Assembly (NCBI RefSeq): GCF_016907295.1
Contig: NZ_JAFBBR010000001.1
Location: 682,001-746,000, forward strand
Direction of reading: 5' to 3'
Origin: Microbacterium dextranolyticum
GTDB lineage: Bacteria; Actinomycetota; Actinomycetes; Actinomycetales; Microbacteriaceae
Length of the DNA stretch: 64,000 nucleotides
The notes below the pieces were generated by a model. The model worked only from the letters and a program-made list of their open reading frames with translations, was not told the origin of the DNA and ran no database searches. Positions 54,128 to 63,513 of the stretch are shown here, in pieces. The position numbers and the translations under genes were made by a program. Numbering within the stretch: position 1 is the stretch's first letter; each line of letters begins with the position of its first letter.

Positions 54128-54580
54128 TCAGCGAGCAACCCCGACGCCGGTGGTCGAGACCGGCTGGGCTACTGGCCCCGTGGCGGATCTGTCCGCGGCG
54201 GGGCCGTTAGCTTTTGGGGTGCGGTCCACCGAGACCGTCGCGAACTTGAGTGACGCTCCGATGTTGTCGGCGACGATGTCGCGCGTCTCACGGGTGTTGC
54301 CCGTCTCCTTGTCGGTGTACGTGCCGAACCGCAGGTCGCCGGCGACGATCACACTGTCGCCCTTGCGCAGCGAGTTCGCGACGTTCCGCGACTGCTGGTT
54401 GAACACGACGACGCGGTGGAACACCGTGCCGACGTCTTCCCACCGCTTCGTCGTCTCGTTGAGGCGGCGGTCGTTGACGGCGATCGTGAAGCGGGCGTAC
54501 TCGTTGCCCGACTCGCTCGCGCCGTGCTCGGGGTCACCGGTGAGGTTGCCCTCGATGGTGACCGGGATTCTGGTCGTCAT
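54128..54580 (-). CDS. ssb: Single-stranded DNA-binding protein
   Basis: The 150-residue protein has the OB-fold core (VTIEGNLTGDPEHG, ARFTIAVNDRR, FHRVVVFNQQSRNVANSL, KGDSVIVAGDLRFGTY) of bacterial SSB. The tail ends STTGVGVAR, without the acidic DDDIPF tip that recruits replication proteins. Such element-borne SSBs protect transferred single strands. GGAAGGAG precedes the ATG. It begins the minus-strand distal part of the transfer region. Confidence 0.92.
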   Translation of the reverse strand: MTTRIPVTIEGNLTGDPEHGASESGNEYARFTIAVNDRRLNETTKRWEDVGTVFHRVVVFNQQSRNVANSLRKGDSVIVAGDLRFGTYTDKETGNTRETRDIVADNIGASLKFATVSVDRTPKANGPAADRSATGPVAQPVSTTGVGVAR

Positions 54581-54614
54581 GCTTTCTCCTTCCGATCAGA
54601 GACGCCGAGGCGCC

Positions 54615-55097
54615 TCACTCGGCGTGGGCCCGGCTGGTCCACGCCTCCCATTCCTGCTCGTCGACGACGTCCGTCCACGAGCGAGGCTTGTAGCGGCTGT
54701 GTCCACGCGAGCACCCGCCGGCGTACGCCCGACGCAGGCGAGGCAACGCGAGGGTGAGACGCTCGTGCCAGCCGATCGGGCCGAATCCCGAATCGGACGG
54801 GTGGAACGCCACCGTGTGCGCGGTGTGGAGCGCGGAGAGCTCCTCGACGAGGTCGCCGTGCTTGAACCAGCACGCCGGCACCACCGACTCCGAGATCTGG
54901 TACCGCACCGTGAACCACTCGACCCAGTCGCGCAGCACGATCCATGCCGTCCGTGCGTCGGCATCCGTCAGCGAGCGCCACTTCACGATGTGTGCGCCGA
55001 TGGGAGCGGACGACCCGGACCTGTCGGGCGGATTGAGTTCGGTCAGGTCGGCCGCGAGAGCATCGTCGAGATCCTCCGGCTCTTGTTCGTACGTCAC
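54615..55097 (-). CDS. Hypothetical protein of the transfer region
   Basis: The 160-residue soluble protein has an acidic N-terminus, a Trp-rich middle (TAWIVLRDWVEWFTVRYQ) and a basic C-terminal part. No known domain recognised. Its start overlaps the stop of the HNH-like gene by 4 bases and it precedes ssb by 34 bp, so it is in the same operon. Confidence 0.7.
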   Translation of the reverse strand: MTYEQEPEDLDDALAADLTELNPPDRSGSSAPIGAHIVKWRSLTDADARTAWIVLRDWVEWFTVRYQISESVVPACWFKHGDLVEELSALHTAHTVAFHPSDSGFGPIGWHERLTLALPRLRRAYAGGCSRGHSRYKPRSWTDVVDEQEWEAWTSRAHAE

Positions 55098-55492
55098 GTC
55101 CCTGCTCCTTTCGCGTGAGTGAGTGTGCGACGCAGGGCGTCGAGGGCGAGCTCGGATGCCACGCGCCGGGTCCGATGCCGTGACAGCACGGCATCCCGGT
55201 CGATGAGTCGATGAAGTAGCTCATGGCAGTACGGATGCAGGGGGATGAGATCGCCGTCCAGCTCATGGGCGACCCAGCGGCCGTCTTCGAGCCGCTGGAC
55301 GCCGGCGTAGTCGAGGTGGTGCAGCTCGAGGTCTCGCTTGTTCGCTGGAATGCCACATGCCGCGCACGCGAGCGGGTGCGGTTTCATCGCCGCGTGGGTG
55401 AACCACGCGTCGCGTCGCGCGAACCATGCCCGCGAACGGAGAAAGGTCGACCGATAGGCGTTCGCGTGGAGCGGGGTGCGGCGATTGCTCAT
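55094..55492 (-). CDS. HNH-like zinc-binding protein
   Basis: The 132-residue protein carries CAACGIPANKRDLELHHLDY and LIPLHPYCHELLH, that is, two Cys pairs/His and the HH-H pattern of HNH-type nuclease folds. The start ATG overlaps the VirD4 gene's stop. It may be a small nuclease or a structural zinc protein. Catalytic status is uncertain. Confidence 0.7.
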   Translation of the reverse strand: MSNRRTPLHANAYRSTFLRSRAWFARRDAWFTHAAMKPHPLACAACGIPANKRDLELHHLDYAGVQRLEDGRWVAHELDGDLIPLHPYCHELLHRLIDRDAVLSRHRTRRVASELALDALRRTLTHAKGAGT

Positions 55493-57321
55493 TCCTCGCT
55501 CACCGCCTCTGCGGACTTGACGGGTGCTGCGGCTGGCTCGGGTGCCGCCGGTGCTCGGTGCGCATCCTCGAAGGTGCTCCGCTGCTCCTGCTCCGTCTCG
55601 CGCTTGCCGAGTTGGATTGCGCGGGCGTCGCGACGTTCGTCCCATCCGGCGAGGTCGAGGAGCACGCTCCGGCGGTTGCGGTACGCGAGCAGGCCGGCGG
55701 TCGGTGGCAGTCGGCGGATCTCGTCGACCGACATGAGGGGTCGCCGCTCGTGCTGCTCGCTGGTCGAGTGGCCGGCGTCGCGCGTCGACCACGACCGTTG
55801 TTCGCGACGGGTGTCGCGGGTGCCGAGGAGCGACTCGATGTCGCGCAGGTGGTCGACGTGGCTCGCTCCGCCCAGCAGCACCTTGGCCGTCGCGGCGGCC
55901 CAGATCGTGTCGGCCTCCGCCCGCGACCATGATGTCTCGGCTTGCGAGAGAGCCTGCAGCACGATGAACGTGCAGATGCCGCGACCGCCGCCATCGGCCA
56001 TGATCCGTGGCAGGCTGCCCCACCGGAACATGTTGGCGATCTCGTCGAGGATCAGTCCGAGCGGATGCGTGAGCCGTGCACCTGGCAGGGCGAGTGCGCG
56101 CTTGCGGGCGACCTCAACGATGTCGTCGAGGACGGCGCCGAGCCATCCACCCATCGCGGCCGCGCCGGACGACGAACCGATCAGGTAGAGCGTGTTCGCC
56201 GCGTCGAGGAAGCTCATCGGGTCGAGCGCCGGGTCCCCCGGGCGGGGAGAGAGCGCGTCGCGGATCTGGGGCACGGCGAGTGGAGCGACGGCACCGCTGA
56301 CCCCGAACCAGATGGACGAGACGAGCTTCTCGTCGCCGGCGATGGTGGCATCGAGGCTGTCGCCCCAGCCCGGCGCGCCGTCGGCTTTGAGGATCTCGAC
56401 CGCGTCCCGCGTCTGCGCCGGGCTCGTGCCCCAGTCGTAGAGCTCTGCGATGGACATGCCGCCGACGGCGGCCGCGTGGAGGAGTCGTCCGAGGACGACG
56501 CCGGACGCTTGTGCCCATTCGCCGTTCGTCGTCGAGGAGCCGAGCGCGGTGCCGGTGATGATCGCGCTGCCGCGCTGCATCGCGACCAACGGGTCTTCGC
56601 ATCCGGCGATCGGCGAGATGCGGAGCGGATGCCGGACGCCGGACAGTCCCTGCGGGTCGAACACATGGACGTCGCCGCGGGCCTGCCGCATCCGCATGGT
56701 CGCCGTGAGGTTGTCGTTCGTCGTCGAGGTCGTGATGAGAGGACCCGACCAGTCGAGGATCGCTGAGATCAGGATCCGGTAGCCCTTGCCCGAGCGCGGC
56801 GGGCCTTCGAGCGCGACAGAGTCTTCGATGGAGACGTACACGTCGCGTCCGCGTGCTGTGCCGACTCTCCACCCGACGTCTGTCGCCCGCGGGCGAGCGA
56901 GGTCAGGGCGCAGCTGCGCCGCTCGACGCAGCACGGCCTTGGCGGAGAGATGGTCGCGGATCTCACTCGAGGTCGCGAATCCCGGCCGGGTGCGCAGGTC
57001 GGCAAGGAAGGCGCGGTCGGACTCCCGGTAGCGACGCACGGCGACCAGAATCCAGACGGCCGCGGCGACGATCAGGACGACGGCTACGGCATCCACGATG
57101 CGGATCGCCGCGACCGGCATCGCGCACTGCGCCGGGGCGGCGTACGCAGAGGCATCGCCGGTGATCGCGAGGCCGAGCCCGGCGAACAGGTGCTCGGGAC
57201 TCGGGCGCGCGCCGCAGGCGATCTGAGTGACGAGCTCGGCGAGGAAGCCGAACGCGAACGACAGGATCACCGCAGCCGCGATGAGGATCGCGATCGCCTT
57301 GCCGAGCATCCCCTGGTTCAT
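55489..57321 (-). CDS. VirD4/TraG-type coupling protein (T4CP)
   Basis: The 610-residue membrane ATPase links the relaxosome to the type IV channel. Two N-terminal helices (about 7-30 and 74-95), Walker A GPPRSGKG (173-180, with terminal Gly instead of Ser/Thr) and Walker B LGLILDEIANM near residue 420 are seen, with the all-alpha region between. The C-terminal tail is acidic, Ala/Pro-rich. Overlaps the HNH-like gene by 4 bases. Confidence 0.92.
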   Translation of the reverse strand: MNQGMLGKAIAILIAAAVILSFAFGFLAELVTQIACGARPSPEHLFAGLGLAITGDASAYAAPAQCAMPVAAIRIVDAVAVVLIVAAAVWILVAVRRYRESDRAFLADLRTRPGFATSSEIRDHLSAKAVLRRAAQLRPDLARPRATDVGWRVGTARGRDVYVSIEDSVALEGPPRSGKGYRILISAILDWSGPLITTSTTNDNLTATMRMRQARGDVHVFDPQGLSGVRHPLRISPIAGCEDPLVAMQRGSAIITGTALGSSTTNGEWAQASGVVLGRLLHAAAVGGMSIAELYDWGTSPAQTRDAVEILKADGAPGWGDSLDATIAGDEKLVSSIWFGVSGAVAPLAVPQIRDALSPRPGDPALDPMSFLDAANTLYLIGSSSGAAAMGGWLGAVLDDIVEVARKRALALPGARLTHPLGLILDEIANMFRWGSLPRIMADGGGRGICTFIVLQALSQAETSWSRAEADTIWAAATAKVLLGGASHVDHLRDIESLLGTRDTRREQRSWSTRDAGHSTSEQHERRPLMSVDEIRRLPPTAGLLAYRNRRSVLLDLAGWDERRDARAIQLGKRETEQEQRSTFEDAHRAPAAPEPAAAPVKSAEAVSEE

Positions 57322-57330
57322 GATCGGCTC

Positions 57331-58608
57331 CTACAACGTCTTGGCAACGGCCGCGGCGGTTGCGAGCCAGGCGTCGCGCGTACGTCGCCGCAGCGCGTCG
57401 AACCGCAGCGGCCCGGCCTTGAGCGCGGGATCGAACGGGATCATCTGCACCGCACGCACGTGATCCCGGAACCCGTCTGCGATCCGGAATGCGGCTGCAG
57501 CCGAAGGCTCCGACTGGGTAACGACGACGACCGCACGGTCCGCGAGGAGACTCGACCGCTCGTCGCGCCCGCGGAGCGCGTCGAGCAGCAACGCTGCAGA
57601 CTCTGCGGACTCGGGGGTCGCGAGCGTCGGGATGACGAGCTGGTATGAGTTGTCGACCATGCGTAGCCAGCGCTCCGCCGACTCGTCGTTGCCCGAGTCG
57701 AAGAGGACGAGTCGATAGAACCGAGATGCGACCTGCATCAGTAGATCGAACTCGGCGGAGGCGATGCGCTGATCGGTCGCGAGCAGCTCCGGGTTGGAAC
57801 GGAGCACGTCGTAGCGATCCGCGGCCTGGTGATGCACGAAGCGGGTGATGTCGGACACCCCGGCGCCGAGTGCGAGCAGGTGGGATGCCTCGGGCAGCAG
57901 GTCGCGCAGCGTCGTGTCGTAGAGGCCCTGCTCGGTGCGCCAGCCGAGCGTACCGCGGGTGTCGTTGTTGTCCCACGCAAGCACGTTGCCGCCACCCTCG
58001 CGTGCGTAGACCGCCGAGAGCATCGCGGTGGTCATGGTCTTGCCGACGCCGCCTTTGCCGTTTGCGATCGCGATCGTGCGGCATCCGGCCCATTGTCGCG
58101 ACACGACGGAGGTCCACTCTGCGCGCTGGCGCTCGGCGGCCGAGGGCTTGACCGCGATCCCCAGCCGTTGTGCGAACCTTCGCCAGCCGCTCGCGCCGGT
58201 GGCGAGATCGGATGCCGAAGCGAGGAAGGAGGGGCGGGCGGGCGGCTCCGCAACCGCCGCGTCGGGGGTGTCCGGTGCGGTCGGCTGCGGAGCTTCTTCG
58301 CTCACCTCCTCTCCATACGTCTCTGTCGGGGTGCTCGTGCCGGCGACCGGTCCCGCGGTCGCGAGGGGTGTGAGCTGCCCGTCTGGTGCAACGAGCAGTC
58401 GGTGGTCGCCGCGATCACCCGAGGTGATCAGTTCGACGGTCGCACCGGTGCGTCGCGCTTCGTCGGTCGCGCGCCGGACGATCGCGTGCCGCACGTCCTC
58501 GTCTGGGGCAGCGGGGATCGACTCCGCATGGCCGTCGAGCGTGACGAAGGTGACGTGCGGGCCGCTCACCGTCGCGTATGCGCGCGCGTGGGTAATGATC
58601 GTGCTCAT
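57331..58608 (-). CDS. ParA/MinD-like ATPase of the transfer region
   Basis: The 425-residue protein has an N-terminal domain of unknown fold (1-90), a Pro/Ala linker, then a deviant Walker A ATPase NGKGGVGKTMTT (183-194), with NNDTRGTLG as the switch region and LVLFDSGND as the Walker B strand. It lies between VirD4 and VirB4 genes, so it probably serves transfer or polar localisation and not plasmid partition. No parB neighbour is seen. Confidence 0.85.
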   Translation of the reverse strand: MSTIITHARAYATVSGPHVTFVTLDGHAESIPAAPDEDVRHAIVRRATDEARRTGATVELITSGDRGDHRLLVAPDGQLTPLATAGPVAGTSTPTETYGEEVSEEAPQPTAPDTPDAAVAEPPARPSFLASASDLATGASGWRRFAQRLGIAVKPSAAERQRAEWTSVVSRQWAGCRTIAIANGKGGVGKTMTTAMLSAVYAREGGGNVLAWDNNDTRGTLGWRTEQGLYDTTLRDLLPEASHLLALGAGVSDITRFVHHQAADRYDVLRSNPELLATDQRIASAEFDLLMQVASRFYRLVLFDSGNDESAERWLRMVDNSYQLVIPTLATPESAESAALLLDALRGRDERSSLLADRAVVVVTQSEPSAAAAFRIADGFRDHVRAVQMIPFDPALKAGPLRFDALRRRTRDAWLATAAAVAKTL

Positions 58609-58610
58609 GC

Positions 58611-60221
58611 TCACTGCTCCTCGGTGTTCTCGCGAGGTCCGGCAGTGAGCCAGCCCTCGATCCCGGTGTCCATCTCGCGCGTCTCCGGCCACAGCGTGTC
58701 GAGCGTCGCTGCGTCGATCGCGCGGAAGCCGCTGTCGTCGCGGTCAGCTGGGGCCAACGCGTCGTCGGTGGCGAAAAGCTCGTACTCCCACTCGGTCGAC
58801 GTCGCGAAGCAGTCGACGAGGTACGAGTACTGACCGACGTACGCGAGGAACTCGCCCTTGCGCAGGTGCCGCGCCATCTCGACATGCGGCGCCGGCAGGT
58901 TGAGGCGCGCGCGAAGCGCCGCTTGCTCCTGGCTGTTCACACGGAAGATGAACTTGTTCTCGATGTCGCCGACGATCGAGTACGCGAGTGACCGCTCGAG
59001 CGAGCCCTCGTCGCCGACCGCGTCGAGGTCGCCCATCTTGTGCAGGATGACGATGTTGCTGATGCCGTAGTGACGCGAAAGCTTCAGCCACTGCTGGAAC
59101 ATCTGCAGCGACGAGAGCGACGTCATGTCGCGCCAGCCCTCCTCGCGGACGACGTAGCGCGTGCGATGCGCGGCGCGGTCCGAGATCACGGCCTGAATCC
59201 ACGCCGTCGAGCACACCTGCGTAAGCTGCGCGGCAAGATCGCCGCGCGCGAAGAGCTCGGACGTGTCGGTGACGACGATCGGCGCTTCCTGGTCGAACTC
59301 CACGGTGGACTCGTCTTCGAAGAGGCCTGACAGGTCTCCCTCGACAAGCCGGCGCAGCACGAACCGCGGCTGAATCGCGCCCTCGGCGGCGTGGAACGCG
59401 GCATCCGTCTCACCCGCGATCTCGCCGAGCTCCTCGAACACTCCGCGCAACGTCGGGTGGTCGTCCGTGCGGAGAATGCAGCGGTCAAGCGCATCGAGTA
59501 GGGCTGCGTGCTCGACCGCCGACAGACGTGCGCCGAGAGTCATCTCGATGAGCGCGATCAGCGTGCCGATGCGCCGCTGCTTCACCATCTGCTCGTGCTG
59601 CTCGTCCGTCGCGCCCGTTCGTCGCGGACCGCGGTCGAGCGGGTTCAGCCGCGTGCCCGTGCCTCCGCCGAGTCGGATGACCCGACCGCCGGGAATCGCC
59701 TCGGCCACCGCCACCCACTCGCCCTTGGGATCGGAGGGGACAACCACCTGATGCCCGAACGCGATCGACCTCGTCACGAGCGTCTTCACAGTCGCGGACT
59801 TGCCGCCGCGGTACGCGCCGAGCACGAGGATGTTCGTAGAAAAGGTGCCGCGCTCGGAAGAGTCGACGTACGCCTCCCACGGCGAGAAGTGCCACAGCGC
59901 GTCGGCGTTGAGGTCGACGCCGAGGATGGGCCCGCGGTGCCCGAGCCCCGAGTCGGCGACGAACGGGTAGATGCCTGCGATGTGCTGCGATGTCGCCTGA
60001 TGCGGTGGGATCCACGCCTTCGCGAGATTCCAATAGCCGCCGCGCACCAGCCCCGGCCCAAACGGCCCCGGAACAGCGGCCTCGGGCAGGCCACGATCGT
60101 GTCGGGACGTCCGCGTGGGCTTCTGCTCCTGCTGGGCGCGACTGATCTCGCGGTGCAGGTCGCGCTTCTCGCGCCGGCTGAGCTCGACGGGAGTGAAGGA
60201 TGCCGCGTGCCTGACCATCAC
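58611..60221 (-). CDS. VirB4/TraC-like conjugation ATPase
   Basis: The 536-residue ATPase has Walker A LGAYRGGKSATV (134-145), PSDPKGEW, and a late Walker B-like RYVVREEGWRD with VILHKMGDLD as sensor. The long N-terminal part of classical VirB4 is absent and seems supplied by the separate SCO6880 protein encoded directly upstream with a 4-base overlap, the usual actinobacterial arrangement. Confidence 0.88.
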   Translation of the reverse strand: MMVRHAASFTPVELSRREKRDLHREISRAQQEQKPTRTSRHDRGLPEAAVPGPFGPGLVRGGYWNLAKAWIPPHQATSQHIAGIYPFVADSGLGHRGPILGVDLNADALWHFSPWEAYVDSSERGTFSTNILVLGAYRGGKSATVKTLVTRSIAFGHQVVVPSDPKGEWVAVAEAIPGGRVIRLGGGTGTRLNPLDRGPRRTGATDEQHEQMVKQRRIGTLIALIEMTLGARLSAVEHAALLDALDRCILRTDDHPTLRGVFEELGEIAGETDAAFHAAEGAIQPRFVLRRLVEGDLSGLFEDESTVEFDQEAPIVVTDTSELFARGDLAAQLTQVCSTAWIQAVISDRAAHRTRYVVREEGWRDMTSLSSLQMFQQWLKLSRHYGISNIVILHKMGDLDAVGDEGSLERSLAYSIVGDIENKFIFRVNSQEQAALRARLNLPAPHVEMARHLRKGEFLAYVGQYSYLVDCFATSTEWEYELFATDDALAPADRDDSGFRAIDAATLDTLWPETREMDTGIEGWLTAGPRENTEEQ

Positions 60222-61711
60222 TTCATCCCCATCCCGATCGGCAGCGCGTTGACCATGAGCGCCTCGGCCTGCTGGCAGTAGAGAACCTGCGCCTCCATGC
60301 CCGCGCGAGAGAGCGCGTTGCGCATCCCAGCGATGGCCTGGTCGAGGCGTTCCTCATCGGGCGCGGTGACGGTGAGGTAGGCGCCGTACTGGAACTCGCC
60401 GTGGCCGCGGGCGATCTCCTGCTCGCGCTGCTCGAGGGCGCGCCAGTCCGCGGCATCCGCCGCCGATCCGTCGGCGCCGCGCTTCGCCCGCAGCGACTCG
60501 TTGCCGCGCCACACCTTCTTCTCTTCGCGGATGCGCTTGAGCGCCTTCCCTACGGGCACCGGAGTGAGGACGATCGAGAAGATGTGCGTGATCGCCTCGC
60601 CGGTGTGCGGATGCCGCGCGAACACGACGGGGGAGAGGAACCCGACGGGTGAGTCGGACCGTGGCCACTCGTGCACCCACATCGTCGTGTGCACGCCCGA
60701 ATCGGTGACGACGATGCCGTTGCGCCCCTTCGGTTCCTCGAGGTACATCGGCCCGATCGCCACCGGGTCGACGCCCGCGACGGCCTCCGGCCGGTTCTGG
60801 ACAGTAGAAGCGAACTCCGGATCGAAGGCGAGCCGCCCGAGCGCGGCGACGTCTCGTGGGGAGAGCCAGCGACGGACCGTGATCTTCGCGGACGTCAGGG
60901 CGTCCGCGAGATTCCCCGCTTCGATCTGCGCGAGCGTGACGATCGCCTCCTTCCCGCCGCCGAGCGCTTTGAGCTGGCCGCCGAGAACGACGAGGTCGAG
61001 GGTGAGGACGATGTAGTTGCGGTGCGCGACCTCGAACCGTTCGGACAGGTCCATCACGTCCTGGTAATTGTGCGCGACGGGGGAGTCGGAGCTCAGGTTC
61101 TGGACTCGGCGAACGGTGTCGTAGTGCTCTCGGGCGGCGCGGATCGTCGTTGGCAACGTGCGCTCTTGCAGCGTGACCCGCTTGACGCCAGGCCGCTGCG
61201 TGAACGGGCCGAGCACGCGGTCGAACTGCTCCGCGAGGTCGAACCGCTCTGGCAGGTCGTGCATGAGGAAGCCCTGCACCTCGAGCTCAGCGATCACCGA
61301 TACCGAGCGGTCCTGCGGGTTGTAGGTCGCCGCGACGTTGTTGACGTCCCAGAGTTGGATCGACGCGCGCGTGCCGGGCAGGTTGAGCGTGCCGGTCAGC
61401 CGCGGTCGCTCCGGACGGAACTTCTCCGTCGTCGCGCCTGTCGCGTGGCGGACCTGCTTCATGAGCCACAGTCCCGCCATCCTCGGCGTCGACATCCCGC
61501 GGATCGTCGTCAGTGCGGTGATGCCGAACGCGAGGTAGATCGGCGCGCCGTAGAGGAGCCCCAGCGGGCCGAAGCGGTTCACGAAGATGAGCAGCGCGAC
61601 TGCGGCCGCCGTGATGAACGTGAGCTGCCACGGATCCATGCCCATGACGACGCCCTGTCGCGAGCGTCGCGGCAGGCGAACGGGACGCGCGTACTCGGTG
61701 GAATCGGTCAT
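60218..61711 (-). CDS. SCO6880-family type IV secretion protein
   Basis: The 497-residue protein has an N-terminal PrgI-like pair of hydrophobic segments (about 27-44 and 49-68), followed by a soluble domain like the VirB4 N-terminus: DRSVSVIAELEVQGFLM, YIVLTLDLVV and GEFQYGAYLTVTA are recognisable. SCO6880 proteins are markers of actinobacterial conjugation channels. Overlaps VirB4 and VirB6 genes by 4 bases each. Confidence 0.9.
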   Translation of the reverse strand: MTDSTEYARPVRLPRRSRQGVVMGMDPWQLTFITAAAVALLIFVNRFGPLGLLYGAPIYLAFGITALTTIRGMSTPRMAGLWLMKQVRHATGATTEKFRPERPRLTGTLNLPGTRASIQLWDVNNVAATYNPQDRSVSVIAELEVQGFLMHDLPERFDLAEQFDRVLGPFTQRPGVKRVTLQERTLPTTIRAAREHYDTVRRVQNLSSDSPVAHNYQDVMDLSERFEVAHRNYIVLTLDLVVLGGQLKALGGGKEAIVTLAQIEAGNLADALTSAKITVRRWLSPRDVAALGRLAFDPEFASTVQNRPEAVAGVDPVAIGPMYLEEPKGRNGIVVTDSGVHTTMWVHEWPRSDSPVGFLSPVVFARHPHTGEAITHIFSIVLTPVPVGKALKRIREEKKVWRGNESLRAKRGADGSAADAADWRALEQREQEIARGHGEFQYGAYLTVTAPDEERLDQAIAGMRNALSRAGMEAQVLYCQQAEALMVNALPIGMGMK

Positions 61712-63198
61712 GACGAGCTCCGATCAGGCTTGGGAATGGATGTCGGTTGGGGCGAGCGGGGTGGGGATGCCGCGGGCTGTGGCGTCGGCGTCTGGGCGGA
61801 ACCGGGCATCGCGGGCGAGAGGGAAGTCGTCGGTTGCGCGGCGCGGGTAGTCGCAGCTTGTGGGCGCGCCGTCGCGGTGCCACCGCGCGCGACCACACCG
61901 GTCGTTGCGCGGGCCGTGGCTGGCTTCGAGGTCGGCGACGTCGAACCAGGGCGGGAGCTCGACGAGTGCATGCCCGAGGGGAGTGAGCCCAGTCGCGTCG
62001 GTATGCGCGCCGCCGATCGCGCCGCTCCCGCGGCCATGCGTCCGCCGTGCGAGCCGAGTCGTGAGCCGATGCCGTCGGCGGCGACAGCGCCCGCGAAGCT
62101 GAACAGTCCGAAGATCGCGAACGGTGCGAACGCGACGAGCACGAGGCCGACGATGAGCGGCCACGATTGGGGGTTCCAGATCGTCTTCACCGATGCCAGG
62201 CCGTTGATGATCAGCGTGACGAAGCCGATCGTGAGTGGACCGGTGAGCAGTAGGACGAAGATCGCCGAGACATAGCGGACCACCCACTGCGGTCCGATCC
62301 CGCGCACGGGGAACAGCATCCAGGCGACCGGGCCGACCATGATCAGAGCGGCGAGCACGATGTTGCGGAACGCGAACACCAGCATCAGCAGCAGCATCCC
62401 GAGCATCAGCAGGAAGTGGATGAGGAAGGCGAAGAAGTAGTTCGCTTGACCGCCCGCCCACATCACCGACTGCAGCGTCGAGTACAGGCCGTCGCGGCCG
62501 TCCTGCGCCATGATGTACCAGGTCATGTCGTCGACGGCGTTGAGCAGGTGCCCGGTGAACCACAGCGAGATGGGCACCGCAGGGACGGCGATGAACGATC
62601 GCACCAGCGCGCCGACGAGTTCTTCCCGGTCGCCGGAGGCGACGGCCGCGGCGATCGCCCACACCATCGCGCCGAAGGTGATCACGAGAATCGCCCACTG
62701 CCAGAACGACCACTGATCGACCGCGGCCGTCCACAGGAGCGTCGAGGTGTCGAAGCGCATGTTGTCGGCGACGAGGAACATCATGCCTGTGGCGGCGAGT
62801 GCCATTCCCCGCCCGGCATTCTCGAACGTGACGCACACGGCGTCGCCCAAGCTGCAGCCGTACTTCACGATGAGGGCGCGCCCGCCGTCAGCCTGGATCG
62901 CCTGCACGTGACCCTCGTAGGTCGTACACACGGTCGTCCGCGCTCCGTCGATGGAAACACCGACGAAGCACTGCTGCGCCGTGACGTTGTTCGGATCGTT
63001 CGGCGTGCAGGTGACCTGGTCGCTCGCGCGCTGGCAGTCGACGTCGAATGCCGGCGCCGACCAGGGCTCGCCGCTCACGGCATCCATCGGGACGATCCGC
63101 GCGGCATCCGTCTCGACGGCGTGCGCGCCGGAGCCCGACCCGAGGACGAGCAGCAACCCGACCACGAAGCCGATCCGAAGAGCGCGCGAGACGTTCAT
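61708..63198 (-). CDS. VirB6/TrbL-like channel protein
   Basis: The 496-residue protein has an N-terminal signal sequence (about 6-27), an extracellular Cys-containing domain (30-125), then about six helices (about 125-390) including QANYFFAFLIHFLLMLGMLL, and a Ser/Pro/Thr/Arg-rich tail of about 100 residues that is probably disordered. This matches VirB6/TrbL inner-channel components. ATG 63198 overlaps the upstream TGA. Confidence 0.85.
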   Translation of the reverse strand: MNVSRALRIGFVVGLLLVLGSGSGAHAVETDAARIVPMDAVSGEPWSAPAFDVDCQRASDQVTCTPNDPNNVTAQQCFVGVSIDGARTTVCTTYEGHVQAIQADGGRALIVKYGCSLGDAVCVTFENAGRGMALAATGMMFLVADNMRFDTSTLLWTAAVDQWSFWQWAILVITFGAMVWAIAAAVASGDREELVGALVRSFIAVPAVPISLWFTGHLLNAVDDMTWYIMAQDGRDGLYSTLQSVMWAGGQANYFFAFLIHFLLMLGMLLLMLVFAFRNIVLAALIMVGPVAWMLFPVRGIGPQWVVRYVSAIFVLLLTGPLTIGFVTLIINGLASVKTIWNPQSWPLIVGLVLVAFAPFAIFGLFSFAGAVAADGIGSRLGSHGGRMAAGAARSAARIPTRLGSLPSGMHSSSSRPGSTSPTSKPATARATTGVVARGGTATARPQAATTRAAQPTTSLSPAMPGSAQTPTPQPAASPPRSPQPTSIPKPDRSSS

Positions 63199-63494
63199 CA
63201 GAATCCGAAGTCGAAGTTCACGAACCACGCGAACAGGCCGGATGCCGCGCCGAGCACGGCCGCGGCGATGAAGATCCAGAGGATGTTCTCGCCGGCCCAC
63301 GTGCGCACACGATCGGACGCGAGGCCGCGGAACGCGAGCGCTGCGCCGGCGATGATCAGCATGATCAGCACGACGAGCATGGCGCCGGCGAGGATGTACG
63401 ACGCGATCACTTGGAAGCCCTGGAAGAACGGGGCGGAGAAGTCCGGCTGGATGTCGGGGACATCGACATCCGTCGGCACGGTGTGAATGGACAT
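63198..63494 (-). CDS. VirB2/TrbC-like small membrane protein
   Basis: A 98-residue protein with two hydrophobic helices (about 30-54 and 70-92) separated by a short basic loop (RGLASDRVRTW), the topology of pilin-like VirB2/TrbC subunits. No cleavable signal sequence is evident. AAGGAGAACG precedes the ATG. Assignment rests on topology and position. Confidence 0.75.
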   Translation of the reverse strand: MSIHTVPTDVDVPDIQPDFSAPFFQGFQVIASYILAGAMLVVLIMLIIAGAALAFRGLASDRVRTWAGENILWIFIAAAVLGAASGLFAWFVNFDFGF

Positions 63495-63513
63495 GATCGT
63501 TCTCCTTCGTTGA

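Noticed and set aside
54123..55118. 331-residue plus-strand frame over ssb
   Set aside because: Antisense shadow of ssb and the 160-residue gene.
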